64,000 nucleotides of DNA from Sulfuracidifex tepidarius (GCF_008326425.1 NZ_AP018929.1:2060875-2124874); one strand, 5' to 3'; positions 48,501-58,188 are shown, counted from the stretch's first letter. Numbers and translations: made by a program. Notes: generated from the sequence alone by a model not told the origin.

Positions 48501-48883
48501 TAGAACCTCCTCAAAGCGTCTAACAAACTTTTTAGCAATTCTACTTCAGCTTTAACTTCGCTTTCTAATGTCCTTTTTAAGGGAAGTATTCTACTAGTTT
48601 CAAATTTTAGATGCAGTCCAGTATTATCATTTATTATTGGATATAACCATATTGAAATCTTATTCTTCAATTTATTATTTTTACTATAAATTTCCCAAAC
48701 AATATCGGACATGCTGAAATAAACAATAGCATTATATTTATTATTAATAATATATGATAAATTCCCCGCAACTTCTATACTCTTTGCGTCATAAAATAGT
48801 CTGAGTACTCCAGGAGAAATAAAAAATCCCTTAAGCTTTTTATAATTATAAGGAAGTTCTGTTTTTATTACTATTTCCTTCAT
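48500..48883 (-). CDS. unknown protein of the DUF1286 operon
   Basis: A 127-residue, strand-rich protein (EIVIKTELPYNYKKLKGFF... VAGNLSYIINNKYNAIVYFSM) with a C-terminal helix. The layout is like START/SRPBCC-type small folds, but no motif confirms this. Adjacent genes are spaced by 9 bases (upstream) and overlap (downstream). Confidence 0.6.
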   Translation of the reverse strand: MKEIVIKTELPYNYKKLKGFFISPGVLRLFYDAKSIEVAGNLSYIINNKYNAIVYFSMSDIVWEIYSKNNKLKNKISIWLYPIINDNTGLHLKFETSRILPLKRTLESEVKAEVELLKSLLDALRRF

Positions 48884-48892
48884 TTATCCACC

Positions 48893-49147
48893 TCAGTTAG
48901 AATTTTTCAAAATATTAATGTCATAAAATTCTAAATCATTTAAATCTAGCATAAGTTGTGCTATAGTTCTTATTGTTTCATCTACATAATATCGGTCATT
49001 CTCTTTCTTCACGATCCCCGCTGCGGTCAAAAATTCTAGTATATGATACACAGCTTCTTTTCGAATGCCCGTTGTCGAAGAGATATCTTCGACAGTACCA
49101 TCTGTATTTGCTAAAATTATCAGAATTATATCATCTATACTGTTCAA
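48893..49147 (-). CDS. small winged-helix protein
   Basis: An 84-residue winged HTH: IDDIILIILANTDGTVEDISSTTGIRKEAVYHILEFLTAAGIVKK, followed by a wing (NDRYYVDETI). It overlaps the gene before it and probably regulates the plasmid operon to which it belongs. Confidence 0.65.
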   Translation of the reverse strand: MNSIDDIILIILANTDGTVEDISSTTGIRKEAVYHILEFLTAAGIVKKENDRYYVDETIRTIAQLMLDLNDLEFYDINILKNSN

Positions 49148-49335
49148 ATCATTAAATAGAGAGCTAGTAATATCATTCCACCCCCTAGAAGAGTTATTGA
49201 AAGATTTCTATACATCTTAGAAAGTTTAGGTTGAACATTTAGTTCAAATAGTAGTAGATAAACTGCAGAATAGAAAAAGAATATTATCGTTGGCACTAAT
49301 AGCATTATTTTTATAACAATATCGAACGGGAGCAC
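49144..49335 (-). CDS. small membrane protein, first gene of the minus-strand operon
   Basis: I place the start at GTG 49335 (VLPFDIVIKIMLLVPTII), about 25 bases from the palindromic TATA element at 49355-49364. The frame is open to 49401 but a longer form would run across the promoter. It has two TM helices (FDIVIKIMLLVPTIIFFFYSA and ITLLGGGMILLALYLMI). Unknown function. Confidence 0.5.
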   Translation of the reverse strand: MLPFDIVIKIMLLVPTIIFFFYSAVYLLLFELNVQPKLSKMYRNLSITLLGGGMILLALYLMI

Positions 49336-49352
49336 TTTATCACCATAATTCT

Positions 49353-49366
49353 GCTTTTTAAAAACC
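49353..49366. promoter_or_regulatory. palindromic bidirectional TATA element
   Basis: GCTTTTTAAAAAC lies between the minus operon (GTG 49335) and the plus surface-protein gene (GTG 49374 or 49386). The centre is about 25 bases from GTG 49335 and 26 from GTG 49386, the distance for leaderless transcripts on both strands. Confidence 0.5.
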
Positions 49367-49373
49367 CCAAATT

Positions 49374-51401
49374 GTGGGAGAAGAAGTGGCGGGTAATGCA
49401 TTCGGAATAGACATAAGACGTTTCAGTGTCCTAGTACTAGCTATAATAATAATTTTAGCATTCGTTGCGAGCTTTGCGAATATTAAAATTCCTCAGAACT
49501 CTTCAACAATTCAGATAGGGACATCTACACAGACTGAACAATATACGCAACCTAAGTTATTCAGTTACGTCTATAACAAAACTATAACATTGAGTCCCAC
49601 ACTTCAAGATCTGCAATATGTAAGAGCTAGCTTTGCTAACACCAAAGCTCCTTACTACAATATTTCTCCAGAAGCTTACATCTTATTCAACTTCTCTCAG
49701 CCTGACAACAATATGTTACAATTACTTCTAAATGCCCTGGCATGGAACGCATCAATTGTAGCTCCGGGTCCATACGGTGCTCTTCTGAGTATAGCGAGTG
49801 CTGCATATGTTCAGATACTGAATTATACTAACACCACACTGCAGCCGTTTCCTTTGAACAAAAATGATACAGAGAACTATTCAAAATATGCCATAATTGT
49901 GAACTACGCTAAGGACTTCGAGACACCTGAGAGTTTCCAGCCTAGTTGGAGCTATCCTCCCTCAGATAACATAACAGTAAGTCCCCTAAGTTACAACATA
50001 ATCGATACATATACTGTAAAAGTAACTATTAGCGTCAGTTATAGTACCAGTACGTCCTTGGCTTCATCGTCAACATCTCAAAACGGGAATCAAACTATCG
50101 TTACAAAATATTACAAAATGAGTGTATCCGGGACTGTATATCTTCTAGCAAACGGCAGTAGCATAGCATCTAATAATTTTCAATTTTCATATACTGCAGT
50201 TCCGCCTTACAAACTGAATTATCAGAATACCTCCATTTATCAGCAATCATTTACAATTTCCGGAAACGTTAGTGTGCCTCCAGGTGTTTTGAGAACTGTA
50301 TATTTAACATATAACGTTACAGCATATCAGTACAAAAAGGAACAAACGAGCGGAAATACAACATATATATGCTACTATCCAACGAATCCCTCTTTCAATT
50401 ACAAGCCAGATTATTTTAACTGGTATGAATACAACGTTACGATCCCTGTAACAATAAAAGTCCTCAATGGGACAGCCCCAATAACTACCATAAATAATGA
50501 AAACTATATGGGAAGGACAATCAACACTTATTTTTGGTATACTGTCTGGAGCTCTGACCCTACGTCTAATACTACTTCGATACTAACTTACGATCATATT
50601 CAAGTAGCGAACTATTCGATTAAGCGAACGTGGGACGCAGGAAGTATAGAAATTATTCCACAACTGAATACACAGACTTCTGGAAATACGATAAATTACT
50701 ATCTTACTTTCAATGTCAAAAATAATTTGGTTCGGCCTCCGCCTTGGATTAATCAGCAAATGACCTACAATAAGTATGCAGCAATTTCGTGGTTCTACTT
50801 GGAGCAAAACGCTAGTTTATCTCACTCACTTTATGAATTTATCATGAATACTATCAACAAGACTGACTATCAGTTCTGGAAATCTGAGTACTTTATTCTA
50901 GCTTCACAATTCGTTATGTATACTTTCAATACTACTTATAGCGTCTTCAATAATCTTCTAGAATTAGAGAGTTTTTACGAAAACTGGAGCTTAGTAGACG
51001 CAAACATACTTAATTTGAGCGCATGGCCTAAAACGCAATACTTTAACGGTCTGCTGGTGTTTTTCAACGTGAGCAGAATCCCCGTAATTTATAACGATAC
51101 GATATTCTTCAATATAACTGGGAATTACGAAGTATATCTGACCGACATTTATAACGCCCTACAATACCCACAGTGGAGTAAAGTTCCATTCGGCAATATG
51201 TGCTACTATTTCAACCCGCTCGACAACAAAACAATATATTTCTATAAATTCAACAATCAAAATGTACCATATATCGGCGAGCATCTCAATTTCTATTATA
51301 CGAATTATATACCAAGCATAATCTATGCAATATTTGTATATCCTAAGGGAACGAGTGCATACATTACGGCAATCTGGAACGGTACTGCATGGGTAACATA
51401 G
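49374..51401 (+). CDS. large membrane-anchored surface protein of the plasmid
   Basis: A 675-residue protein with one N-terminal membrane helix (~residues 16-34, FSVLVLAIIIILAFVASFANI) and a long extracellular, Asn/Thr/Tyr-rich, strand-rich domain with very many N-glycosylation sites. The start may be GTG 49374 or, by promoter distance, GTG 49386. Conjugative Sulfolobus plasmids carry large conserved membrane proteins like this beside the VirB4-like gene; it may take part in cell contact. No enzyme motif. Confidence 0.6.
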   Translation: MGEEVAGNAFGIDIRRFSVLVLAIIIILAFVASFANIKIPQNSSTIQIGTSTQTEQYTQPKLFSYVYNKTITLSPTLQDLQYVRASFANTKAPYYNISPEAYILFNFSQPDNNMLQLLLNALAWNASIVAPGPYGALLSIASAAYVQILNYTNTTLQPFPLNKNDTENYSKYAIIVNYAKDFETPESFQPSWSYPPSDNITVSPLSYNIIDTYTVKVTISVSYSTSTSLASSSTSQNGNQTIVTKYYKMSVSGTVYLLANGSSIASNNFQFSYTAVPPYKLNYQNTSIYQQSFTISGNVSVPPGVLRTVYLTYNVTAYQYKKEQTSGNTTYICYYPTNPSFNYKPDYFNWYEYNVTIPVTIKVLNGTAPITTINNENYMGRTINTYFWYTVWSSDPTSNTTSILTYDHIQVANYSIKRTWDAGSIEIIPQLNTQTSGNTINYYLTFNVKNNLVRPPPWINQQMTYNKYAAISWFYLEQNASLSHSLYEFIMNTINKTDYQFWKSEYFILASQFVMYTFNTTYSVFNNLLELESFYENWSLVDANILNLSAWPKTQYFNGLLVFFNVSRIPVIYNDTIFFNITGNYEVYLTDIYNALQYPQWSKVPFGNMCYYFNPLDNKTIYFYKFNNQNVPYIGEHLNFYYTNYIPSIIYAIFVYPKGTSAYITAIWNGTAWVT

Positions 51402-51489
51402 TTTTTAAGTCAATCTTTTTTATAGAATTTATTTCGTTAAACACCCCAGTTTACTGGTAATACTAATTTTTCATAGAAATTCTTTCAGG

Positions 51490-51499
51490 TTTTTAAAAA
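51490..51499 (+). promoter_or_regulatory. palindromic TATA element
   Basis: TTTTTAAAAA, 14 bases before ATG 51513. Same core as the bidirectional elements, but here no minus-strand gene lies close. Confidence 0.45.
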
Positions 51500-51512
51500 G
51501 CATGATTTTTTG

Positions 51513-52202
51513 ATGGTTGAAGAGTGTACTATAGTTACCACAAGGGAAGGATATACAGTTGATTCTTGTACGGGTGAAGTTATAGATTTCGAGGCTTACG
51601 ACAGTGTTGATTATAGCGGCTTAGAGTACTATGAGAAAGTAAGCTCTTCAGTAAGAAAAAGAGAAGAGAAGGAAATAAGAGACATGAAGAAAATAGTCTT
51701 AAACTATTTACTTTCGATAATGACTGAAGAAGAGAAAAACGAGTTTTACAGAATTTTAAATCAAATCGAGAGGCATGGAAGGAAAGCGGATTCTGCACTG
51801 TACTTAGCTATTTATGAGCATATTTTGAGCAGAGAAGGGAAACAAGTTAAGCGTGATTATCTGAAGTTCATTAGAAGTAGAGGAATCGGAAGATATGCGA
51901 TACGTCAACGTAAGAAGTTACTTAGACAGATGCTTAGAGAGGATCCAGTTATACAATATATTAAATATGAATATAGCGGGGATAAGGAGGAGGATTTGAA
52001 AGTATATGAACTACTGAAGAAACATAACTTAGCTTACGATAATGCGAAAAAGAGAAAGCAAATATTATTGAGGTATTTGACTGATAAAAAACTCTTGAAT
52101 GAATTACTCGAAAAAGAGAAAATTGAAGAGATAGGCAATACTATACTTTTGCTAAACATCAGGGATTTTGAGAGCTTCTCTTTCAGTCAGTTCCCCGTCT
52201 AA
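51513..52202 (+). CDS. TFB-zinc-ribbon-like start and helical body, plasmid protein
   Basis: A 229-residue charged helical protein. The first ~30 residues, EECTIVTTREGYTVDSCTGEVIDFE, look like a decayed TFIIB zinc ribbon, in which a turn, GxVxD and CxxCGxVI are normal; only two cysteines are left. The body is Lys/Arg/Glu-rich and could bind DNA (RGIGRYAIRQRKKLLRQML). It may be a TFB-like regulator or a replication or mobilisation protein of the plasmid. The gene converges on its neighbour with a 50-base overlap. Confidence 0.5.
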   Translation: MVEECTIVTTREGYTVDSCTGEVIDFEAYDSVDYSGLEYYEKVSSSVRKREEKEIRDMKKIVLNYLLSIMTEEEKNEFYRILNQIERHGRKADSALYLAIYEHILSREGKQVKRDYLKFIRSRGIGRYAIRQRKKLLRQMLREDPVIQYIKYEYSGDKEEDLKVYELLKKHNLAYDNAKKRKQILLRYLTDKKLLNELLEKEKIEEIGNTILLLNIRDFESFSFSQFPV

Positions 52203-52409
52203 AATCTTCTCTACAATCCTCTCGTTTAATTTTTCTGCAATATATGCCTCATTTTTTGTTAGATATCTGATATAATAGACATCCCTAACCACAGTAATTT
52301 GTACATAAGCGTAGTCATCTTTAATAATAATAACTACGCCGTTTGGAAGCTTATTGATCCTCGTTCCTTTTCTTTTCGCAACTCTTTCAATAAGATCGAC
52401 GATGCTCAT
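52152..52409 (-). CDS. small unknown protein after the VirB4-like gene
   Basis: 85 residues with a strand-rich centre (RINKLPNGVVIIIKDDYAYVQITVVRDVYYIRYL, given in part) and C-terminal helix. It follows the VirB4-like gene with a one-base gap on the same strand and overlaps the end of the opposing gene. Unknown function. Confidence 0.5.
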   Translation of the reverse strand: MSIVDLIERVAKRKGTRINKLPNGVVIIIKDDYAYVQITVVRDVYYIRYLTKNEAYIAEKLNERIVEKILDGELTEREALKIPDV

Positions 52410-52410
52410 G

Positions 52411-54267
52411 TTACTCAGTCCTCCAGCGCTGTTTCTCTTCTTCTGTGAGTTGAATTCGTACGTGTGTTGTAATAGCTCCAGTCCTCAATATTCCCCTTCC
52501 CCTGGTACTCTTTAAGATGTAGTCTATCTCTTCTTCTGATAAATGAGCTAAACTTGCTAGATCATTTACAGCCTCCCTCTCTTGCTTCAGAATTAGCTTG
52601 TTGTCGGCTAACTGCCATGCCTCCTTAGCATAATTATTCATATTATAATGTTGTATAAGCTGTGTCATTGTTATCATACTAGTCCTCAGAGCCCTAGCAG
52701 TTCTGTAGATTATTGCAATGATCTTAGCTACGGATTGATACTCAAACAGGAAGTGAGCCTCATCAATTAAGATCAGTTTTTCAACATCTCTGGGGAGCTT
52801 ATTGATTAACGAATAAGCATATAGCATTAACATCGTAGCTGCAAGTCTTTTCTTTCTAGTGTCCTCAGTCTGAAGGCCGAGAATGATAAACTTCTTCCCC
52901 TTTAATGATGGAGGAGTTCCCATAAAAACGAATTTATCAGCCCCAGAAGTCATGTTTAACAGAAAGTTCTCTAATTTTCTGTATTCTGTTGCGAATTTTT
53001 TGCTTGCCAAATCCTCCAGATTATCCCTTAATTCCTTAAGGCTCTTATTCTGTTCTAACTGACTGGCCAATATTCCTCTTAATTCTAGTGGGATCCCATA
53101 GGATTCAATTAGGAAATCGGCGATATCACCGCTTGAAACTATTCCCTCTGAGGCTAAAGCCACTGGATCTAGGCCTATATAATCGCCATCTCTGAAAGTA
53201 ATGTTTAAATCGGCTTCGTTAGCAAAGAAACGATTATAATTACTCATCGGGTCTATGACGATTATATAAATCTTATCGTGGGCTTTCCTTAGCCTATCAA
53301 TTAATACTGCACCTGTGGTTGTTTTTCCTGCTCCAGCAGTTCCAGTTATCGCCCAATGGGGATTCTGCCTTCCATTAATTGCTAAATACGGATTAGTTGC
53401 AATAGGAGCTCCTTTATCGTCAGTCCCTAAGAAGATGCCGTTAGGCTCAACTAAGTTAAAACCTACTAAAGGATAGAACTTTGCAAGACTGACATTGCTA
53501 CTTATTCTGTATCCTACATTGTTGCTAAAATTATATAGCTCAGCTTGGGCACAACATGGAACATCTAAAAGTATTCCGTTTTCCTGTGCATTCTTAACTA
53601 ATTCTCTAGTTAAAGATTCTAGTTCTTGAAACGTTTTTGCATGAACTACAAAGAGAAAACGGAATTTCAAGGGATCCGCAGCTTCCTCATCTAAATCTTT
53701 CTTAAGCTGATAACCTGACGTTAACATCTCTTCAATTTGTACGCTTAAGTTCCCATATCTCGTCATCTTCATGCGTTTAACTTCTAAACTGTTCAGATAA
53801 TTTCTAACACTAGTCTGAGGAATTTTCTGAAACTGTATAACGAGCTCAAACAACTCCGGATTTATTGATTTGAAGTCTATCCTTCCCAGAGCTCCTTCCA
53901 TAATTCTCACACTATATCTATAGCTCACTAAGACCCTAGCAAAACCTTGATCCGTCTCTAAGTATTTTGCTCTCTCTTTCTTAATCTTAGGCCTTTCTGG
54001 AGGTTCAGCAGTCTCTAAATCCATCTCTTTCTCTGTGACTAATTGAAAGCTAGATGATATTATGGGGAATTTAGTCCCTTCAAACTCGTAAGTATCAGGT
54101 TTACGACTGATGTAGATATACCCGTGTTCTGCTTGTGATAAAAGCGTCGATAGTTCCTTCATCTTCATATCTCTGTCTTCTGGGCTTAGTAAGAAGAACG
54201 GAACACCCTCAAGTCTGTAATATCTCTGCTTTGCTTTAGTTTCCGTTTTACCGTTTCCGAATAACAT
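52411..54267 (-). CDS. VirB4/TrbE-like conjugation ATPase
   Basis: A 618-residue P-loop ATPase of the VirB4/HerA group, which powers pilus assembly and DNA transfer. Walker A is GTAGAGKTTTG (around residue 308), Walker B LILIDEAHFL (~480), with TMTQLIQHY and RGRGILR as later motifs. The N-terminal 250 residues form the VirB4-specific domain. This is the hallmark transfer gene of Sulfolobales conjugative plasmids. It is divergent from the membrane channel gene at 54317 and shares a promoter with it. Confidence 0.88.
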   Translation of the reverse strand: MLFGNGKTETKAKQRYYRLEGVPFFLLSPEDRDMKMKELSTLLSQAEHGYIYISRKPDTYEFEGTKFPIISSSFQLVTEKEMDLETAEPPERPKIKKERAKYLETDQGFARVLVSYRYSVRIMEGALGRIDFKSINPELFELVIQFQKIPQTSVRNYLNSLEVKRMKMTRYGNLSVQIEEMLTSGYQLKKDLDEEAADPLKFRFLFVVHAKTFQELESLTRELVKNAQENGILLDVPCCAQAELYNFSNNVGYRISSNVSLAKFYPLVGFNLVEPNGIFLGTDDKGAPIATNPYLAINGRQNPHWAITGTAGAGKTTTGAVLIDRLRKAHDKIYIIVIDPMSNYNRFFANEADLNITFRDGDYIGLDPVALASEGIVSSGDIADFLIESYGIPLELRGILASQLEQNKSLKELRDNLEDLASKKFATEYRKLENFLLNMTSGADKFVFMGTPPSLKGKKFIILGLQTEDTRKKRLAATMLMLYAYSLINKLPRDVEKLILIDEAHFLFEYQSVAKIIAIIYRTARALRTSMITMTQLIQHYNMNNYAKEAWQLADNKLILKQEREAVNDLASLAHLSEEEIDYILKSTRGRGILRTGAITTHVRIQLTEEEKQRWRTE

Positions 54268-54284
54268 CTTTCCTCGTTTATTCA

Positions 54285-54296
54285 GCTTTTAAAAGC
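54285..54296. promoter_or_regulatory. palindromic bidirectional TATA element
   Basis: GCTTTTAAAAGC is a perfect 12-bp palindrome. Its centre is 23 bases from ATG 54267 (minus) and 26 from ATG 54317 (plus), so one element appears to serve both genes. Confidence 0.55.
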
Positions 54297-54316
54297 AGTA
54301 AGAGTAGGGAAAGGAA

Positions 54317-55834
54317 ATGAAGAGATCATTAACAATATTCATTATAATATTATTAACGCCTAGCTTGTTAGGAGGAATAGGTAATATCGTGACAATAGCA
54401 CAGACCGGAAACGGGATCACAGTAGGCAATTTTATCTCGACGCTTTACGATATAATACCGCCTTTATTATTACTACTGGCAATTTTAGCTAACAGATATG
54501 ATCAAAGATACGCTTTAGTACTGTTTGCAGCTTCTTTAGCCTCAGCATTGTTCTTGGCAGCTGCGGGAAAAACAACAATTCCAGGCATATATACACCAGG
54601 AAATATAACGTACATACAACTGAATATAAAAGGTCCTTCAACAATTTATATTGGACAGACGGGGACATGGACCATATCTGGGGCTAATGTAACACCACAA
54701 TGGTACATAATGAACGTAAGTAACGGCGTAAAAATAGCGTCCGGCTCTGGGACGTTAATAAGCTGGAACGATATCTCTCCAGGGAAGTATGTTATAGTTG
54801 CAACCTATATAGGAAATTCTACGAATAGTTCAAGTATCATTTATGCGTATGGAAGTTTCGTCTTCAATAGTCAATATCCGCCATCGCCTCTAGGGTGGAT
54901 CCAAGAAGCAATAGAATCAGCATTTCAGGATTTAATTAATACTGTTGTAGGCGGATTTAGCCTAATAGGGAGCTTTGTTTCATCAAATATCGTACCGATT
55001 AATGATTTCGTTTATTCACCAACCACAAATGCTTTTACAATCTCAATATATTTTAAAATAGAAGAACTAATGACTGGTTTAGCGATGCTTCTGATTGCAG
55101 CGTCGATAGCGTACAACGCATTTAGAGGGTTTTACTACGATCTTATTGATTTAGCAAGGGATGTGTTATATAAGTTGGGAGTTTGGGGTCTGTTCACATC
55201 CGGAGGACTTACAATCTACGACTATGCTGCGGGTTTCATAAATTATCTTATAAATGTAACAGTAGGACCGTATTTAAATGCGATAGCTGGTGAAATGCTG
55301 ACTTCTATAGCATCGTTTTGGGCATTATTCGCCGCTTCAAATGTTATAGGTTTCGATTTTGCGAGTGCTTTACGTCAATATGCAACGGATGTTGTATTGT
55401 TCTATTCGATATTTGTAGGGCTGGCATTTGTAAGATACGCAATATTATTGGCAGCAGTGTCTCTAATCCCATTAGCTGCAACATTATGGATCTTTGAATG
55501 GACGAGACCGATTGCCGGAATAATAGTAGATCTAATAGTGGGATTGATGGCTTCTGGTATTATCGCAGCAATCACTTTCGCTCTTTTAGAGCAGATGGGG
55601 ATAGGAATAATAATATTCCTAGCAGGACCTATCATCGGAGGTGTGGAATTTGCAGTCACTCTATTTCTTACTTTCACCAGTTTAAAGCCACACCAACATA
55701 TAGCTGGGTTAACAAGACGAGTAGGGGGAGGTAGTGATGGGGGAGGAACTCAGCCCCCTTCGCCTCAGCCACAGAGTCCCCAAGCACCGTCTCAGCCTGA
55801 ACCCAGAGAAAGAAATCCATCACCGTATATGTGA
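54317..55834 (+). CDS. VirB6/TrbL-like polytopic membrane protein
   Basis: A 505-residue protein with a signal-like N terminus, two TM helices (~40-75), an extracellular Ig-like region (~95-175, PSTIYIGQTGTWTISG), a set of about six further helices (~250-460) and a Pro/Gln/Ser-rich cytoplasmic tail. Size, topology and place beside VirB4 match the channel component of archaeal conjugation systems. No sequence signature proves it. Confidence 0.65.
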   Translation: MKRSLTIFIIILLTPSLLGGIGNIVTIAQTGNGITVGNFISTLYDIIPPLLLLLAILANRYDQRYALVLFAASLASALFLAAAGKTTIPGIYTPGNITYIQLNIKGPSTIYIGQTGTWTISGANVTPQWYIMNVSNGVKIASGSGTLISWNDISPGKYVIVATYIGNSTNSSSIIYAYGSFVFNSQYPPSPLGWIQEAIESAFQDLINTVVGGFSLIGSFVSSNIVPINDFVYSPTTNAFTISIYFKIEELMTGLAMLLIAASIAYNAFRGFYYDLIDLARDVLYKLGVWGLFTSGGLTIYDYAAGFINYLINVTVGPYLNAIAGEMLTSIASFWALFAASNVIGFDFASALRQYATDVVLFYSIFVGLAFVRYAILLAAVSLIPLAATLWIFEWTRPIAGIIVDLIVGLMASGIIAAITFALLEQMGIGIIIFLAGPIIGGVEFAVTLFLTFTSLKPHQHIAGLTRRVGGGSDGGGTQPPSPQPQSPQAPSQPEPRERNPSPYM

Positions 55835-55838
55835 AAAA

Positions 55839-56312
55839 TCATCTTTTCAAGTAAACATTTTTTATATAACTTACAATATTATTCGGATCAACTGTATTAT
55901 TAATCTCGATATTTTTATCATTAAGAAAAACCTTCAGATTCCCTTTCATTTCTTTGCCATCAAACCATGTTTTGATAACCTGGACGTCTCTTACTTGATC
56001 CCATGTAAACATTAATTTATTATTCCTCCATACGCCCTTTTCGTTAATCCAAAAATAGTTCCAACCCCTTGCTAGGATGATAGCAGGCTCTTTGGGGAAT
56101 CTAGTCTTCATAATAAGTATAGCTAAGGCGAGCGGAAAGCCTAAAAATATCGTAACAATTATGATCAACGAAACGAGAAACATGTAAGAGGTTTCCAGAC
56201 CCGTGTCTAATGAAGCATAAGATGCAAAAGAGAAAAATAACGTCAAAAATATCCCGATGACAACAGGTAACATCAACTTTCTTTTTATTCTTCCTATATC
56301 GCTACTCATCAA
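55839..56312 (-). CDS. membrane protein with PH-like domain
   Basis: 157 residues, two TM helices (~14-33 and 43-67), then a strand-rich PH-like domain (ILARGWNYFWINEKGVWRNNKLMF to IKNVYLKR). The layout equals that of the chromosomal protein at 29483-30004, although the sequences differ. Upstream lies repeat A with palindromic sites, which probably controls it. Confidence 0.55.
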   Translation of the reverse strand: MMSSDIGRIKRKLMLPVVIGIFLTLFFSFASYASLDTGLETSYMFLVSLIIIVTIFLGFPLALAILIMKTRFPKEPAIILARGWNYFWINEKGVWRNNKLMFTWDQVRDVQVIKTWFDGKEMKGNLKVFLNDKNIEINNTVDPNNIVSYIKNVYLKR

Positions 56313-56354
56313 TTTTCTTTATCTCTTTCGAATTTATATGCTTTTCGGTGAAAA

Positions 56355-56455
56355 TCTTAACTCCACGGGAGTTTAACGTAAATTTACCTTGAACTGAAGG
56401 ATAGTTCAAAGGAAGAGTTAAAGGGAAAAAGGAGGTCAACTCTAGGATAGTTAAA
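56355..56455. repeat. regulatory repeat A: palindromes and one arm of a ~75-bp inverted repeat
   Basis: 56355-56430 is the inverted copy of 58737-58812. It contains TTAACTCC...GGAGTTTAA and GAACTGAAGGATAGTTC; a further AACTCTAGGATAGTT is at 56439-56453. All share an AACT...AGTT pattern, as repeated operator sites would. Confidence 0.6.
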
Positions 56456-56547
56456 TTATTACTCTTCTGTGTCTAAGATCTAATATTAAAATGCTCAAAC
56501 ATGCCATAGGGTGTATGACAGACAATACGACAATAATCACAGTTATC

Positions 56548-57791
56548 GGGCGGCTCAGGAGTCCATTGCGATTTCAATTTATTTCTATAGAATTAGATAG
56601 TAGAAATTGATTCTACATTTTCGGTAACACTGATAGGGGGCGAGCATGAGGTAATATCATGGAACTGTAAACTGTGAACGAGGTAACCCTCTACGGGGTC
56701 CGGATTATGGAGCTCGTAGAGGGACCTGGGAAGATATCCCTCACGCTCGTCCCCAAGATATTACCCGATGACGCCTTATTGAACAAACCGGTCCAGGAGA
56801 TCGAGAGGATGGCCTTGGAGGAAGCTGAGAAAACTAGTCCCAGCTACCAGAGGGGTAAGGAGGTCAAGAGGAAGGGTTACGCGAGCTACAGGTTCCTGAA
56901 GGGGTTTGGGATCGTGATGGACGAGAGGGAGACGAAGTACGAGTTGGAGTGGATATCGGTGAAGCTGCCAGTGCTTTACGGTGAAGGGAGGGTGAGGACC
57001 CAGGTCGAGGAGACTCTACTGAGGGAGGAAAGGAAGGTCTTCGCGTCCCTAATGTTGGTCTACTCGGTTAAGGGAGGTAAGTTGAACGCCAAGCTCTGGA
57101 TGCCCGAGATTGAAACGGGAGGCGACTTCAACTACGTGATAGTTGACGGGAAGTACGTGAAGCTCAAGGGGCGAAAGGCGGTCCTCCTCGTGGCTATGGG
57201 CGTGACCCGGGAGGGAAACAGGGCGGTCCTCGAGCTCATCATAAGCGAGGCTGAGGACGCCATCTATTGGAGTCTCCTGGTCAGGGTCTGGAAGAAGACC
57301 AGCTTCGTCCTGGTCGTGGCTGACGGGATCAAGGCCTTGGACAGGGCGATCTCCCTAGCTGAACTTCACGTGGGGAGGCAAGGCTGCCTGGTCCACCTGA
57401 AGCGTACGACCAAGGAGGAAAGGGAGGCTTTAGACGCGATCACCTCGTCCGCCGAGCTCGGCAAGATCATGGCCGAGACCAACCCTTCTAAGCTACCTCA
57501 TCGCCGACAAGAAGCTCTGGAAGTGGCTAAAGTCCAACAACCTGGTCGAGTCCTTCAACTCCCTCCTAGAGAGGAGGTTCGGGTTGTTTCACTCTCCCTG
57601 GAGGATACTACAGCTCGCGCGGGCCATAGCCCTCTACTACAACCTATCGGCCTATTTTCTCGCTATCGTACTAATATTACGATCATCTTCATTCTTCTCA
57701 CTTTCATCAAAATATACCAAATAATTTGTACATTAGATAAGTCTAATTTAAAGCCAGAAAATACAATTCGCAATGGACTCCTGAGCCGCCC
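56548..57791. mobile_element. IS element of 1244 bp with 23-bp terminal inverted repeats
   Basis: The ends are 56548-56570 (GGGCGGCTCAGGAGT...) and 57769-57791, perfect inverted copies over 23 bases. Inside is one transposase gene of the IS256/mutator type. The flanks share TTATC (56543-56547 and 57795-57799), which fits a worn 8-bp target duplication (five of eight match). The GC content is clearly higher than that of the plasmid around it, a sign of separate origin. It has inserted at the 3' end of the gene at 57748-58185. Confidence 0.85.
56659..57724 (+). pseudogene. IS256-like transposase, broken by a frameshift
   Basis: The frame shows the DDE pattern of mutator-type transposases: FNYVIVDGKYVKLKG (first Asp, residue ~150), VLVVADGIKALDRA (second Asp, ~215), RQGCLVHLKR, and in another frame LIADKKLWKWLKSNNLVES with Glu, then LLERRFGLFHSPW. 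The switch of frame is at about 57485-57500, so no full protein is made. At the start, ATG 56659 is followed by a TAA three codons later and the frame restarts at GTG 56674; the TAA may be a second mutation. Confidence 0.8.
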
Positions 57792-58185
57792 ACCTTATCT
57801 CTATTGGACTAATATTATTAACACTGTCATCAGGAAAATTAACACTGTCATCAGGAAAGAATGTTACTACAACAAAATTGCCATTACCTTCTTCTGCTAT
57901 AACTATTCGAAATAAGTAAACTCGTCTTGGAAGACGATGAATATACCTTATATAGAAAGTTCTTCTACTAACTTCTCCCAAATTGGAATTAATTGGCTCA
58001 TCAATACATAATTCATTATCTGTACAGTTGTTAAATATTGGGATAATGCATCTTTGTATAATTTCTGTAAGCCCATATAGTAAACAATCCGTGCATCCTT
58101 GTGAACCGTTTCGTTGTTTTTCTATTATGTCATTACAATGCTTTAACACATGACCTCCATATCTGATTAAAGGCTGACGAGACAT
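57748..58185 (-). CDS. unknown protein, C terminus replaced by IS sequence
   Basis: From ATG 58185 the protein has many Cys (QGCTDCLLYG, RCIIPIFNNC) and a strand-rich end (RRVYLFRIVIAEEGNGNFVVVTFF). FPDDSVN is duplicated by a short tandem repeat at about 57817-57859. The last ~15 residues lie inside the IS (right end at 57791), so the native C terminus is lost. It follows the gene at 58189 by three bases and forms a two-gene unit with it. I cannot name the family; a toxin-antitoxin-like pair is possible. Confidence 0.5.
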   Translation of the reverse strand: MSRQPLIRYGGHVLKHCNDIIEKQRNGSQGCTDCLLYGLTEIIQRCIIPIFNNCTDNELCIDEPINSNLGEVSRRTFYIRYIHRLPRRVYLFRIVIAEEGNGNFVVVTFFPDDSVNFPDDSVNNISPIEIRWAAQESIANCIFWL

Positions 58186-58188
58186 CGT

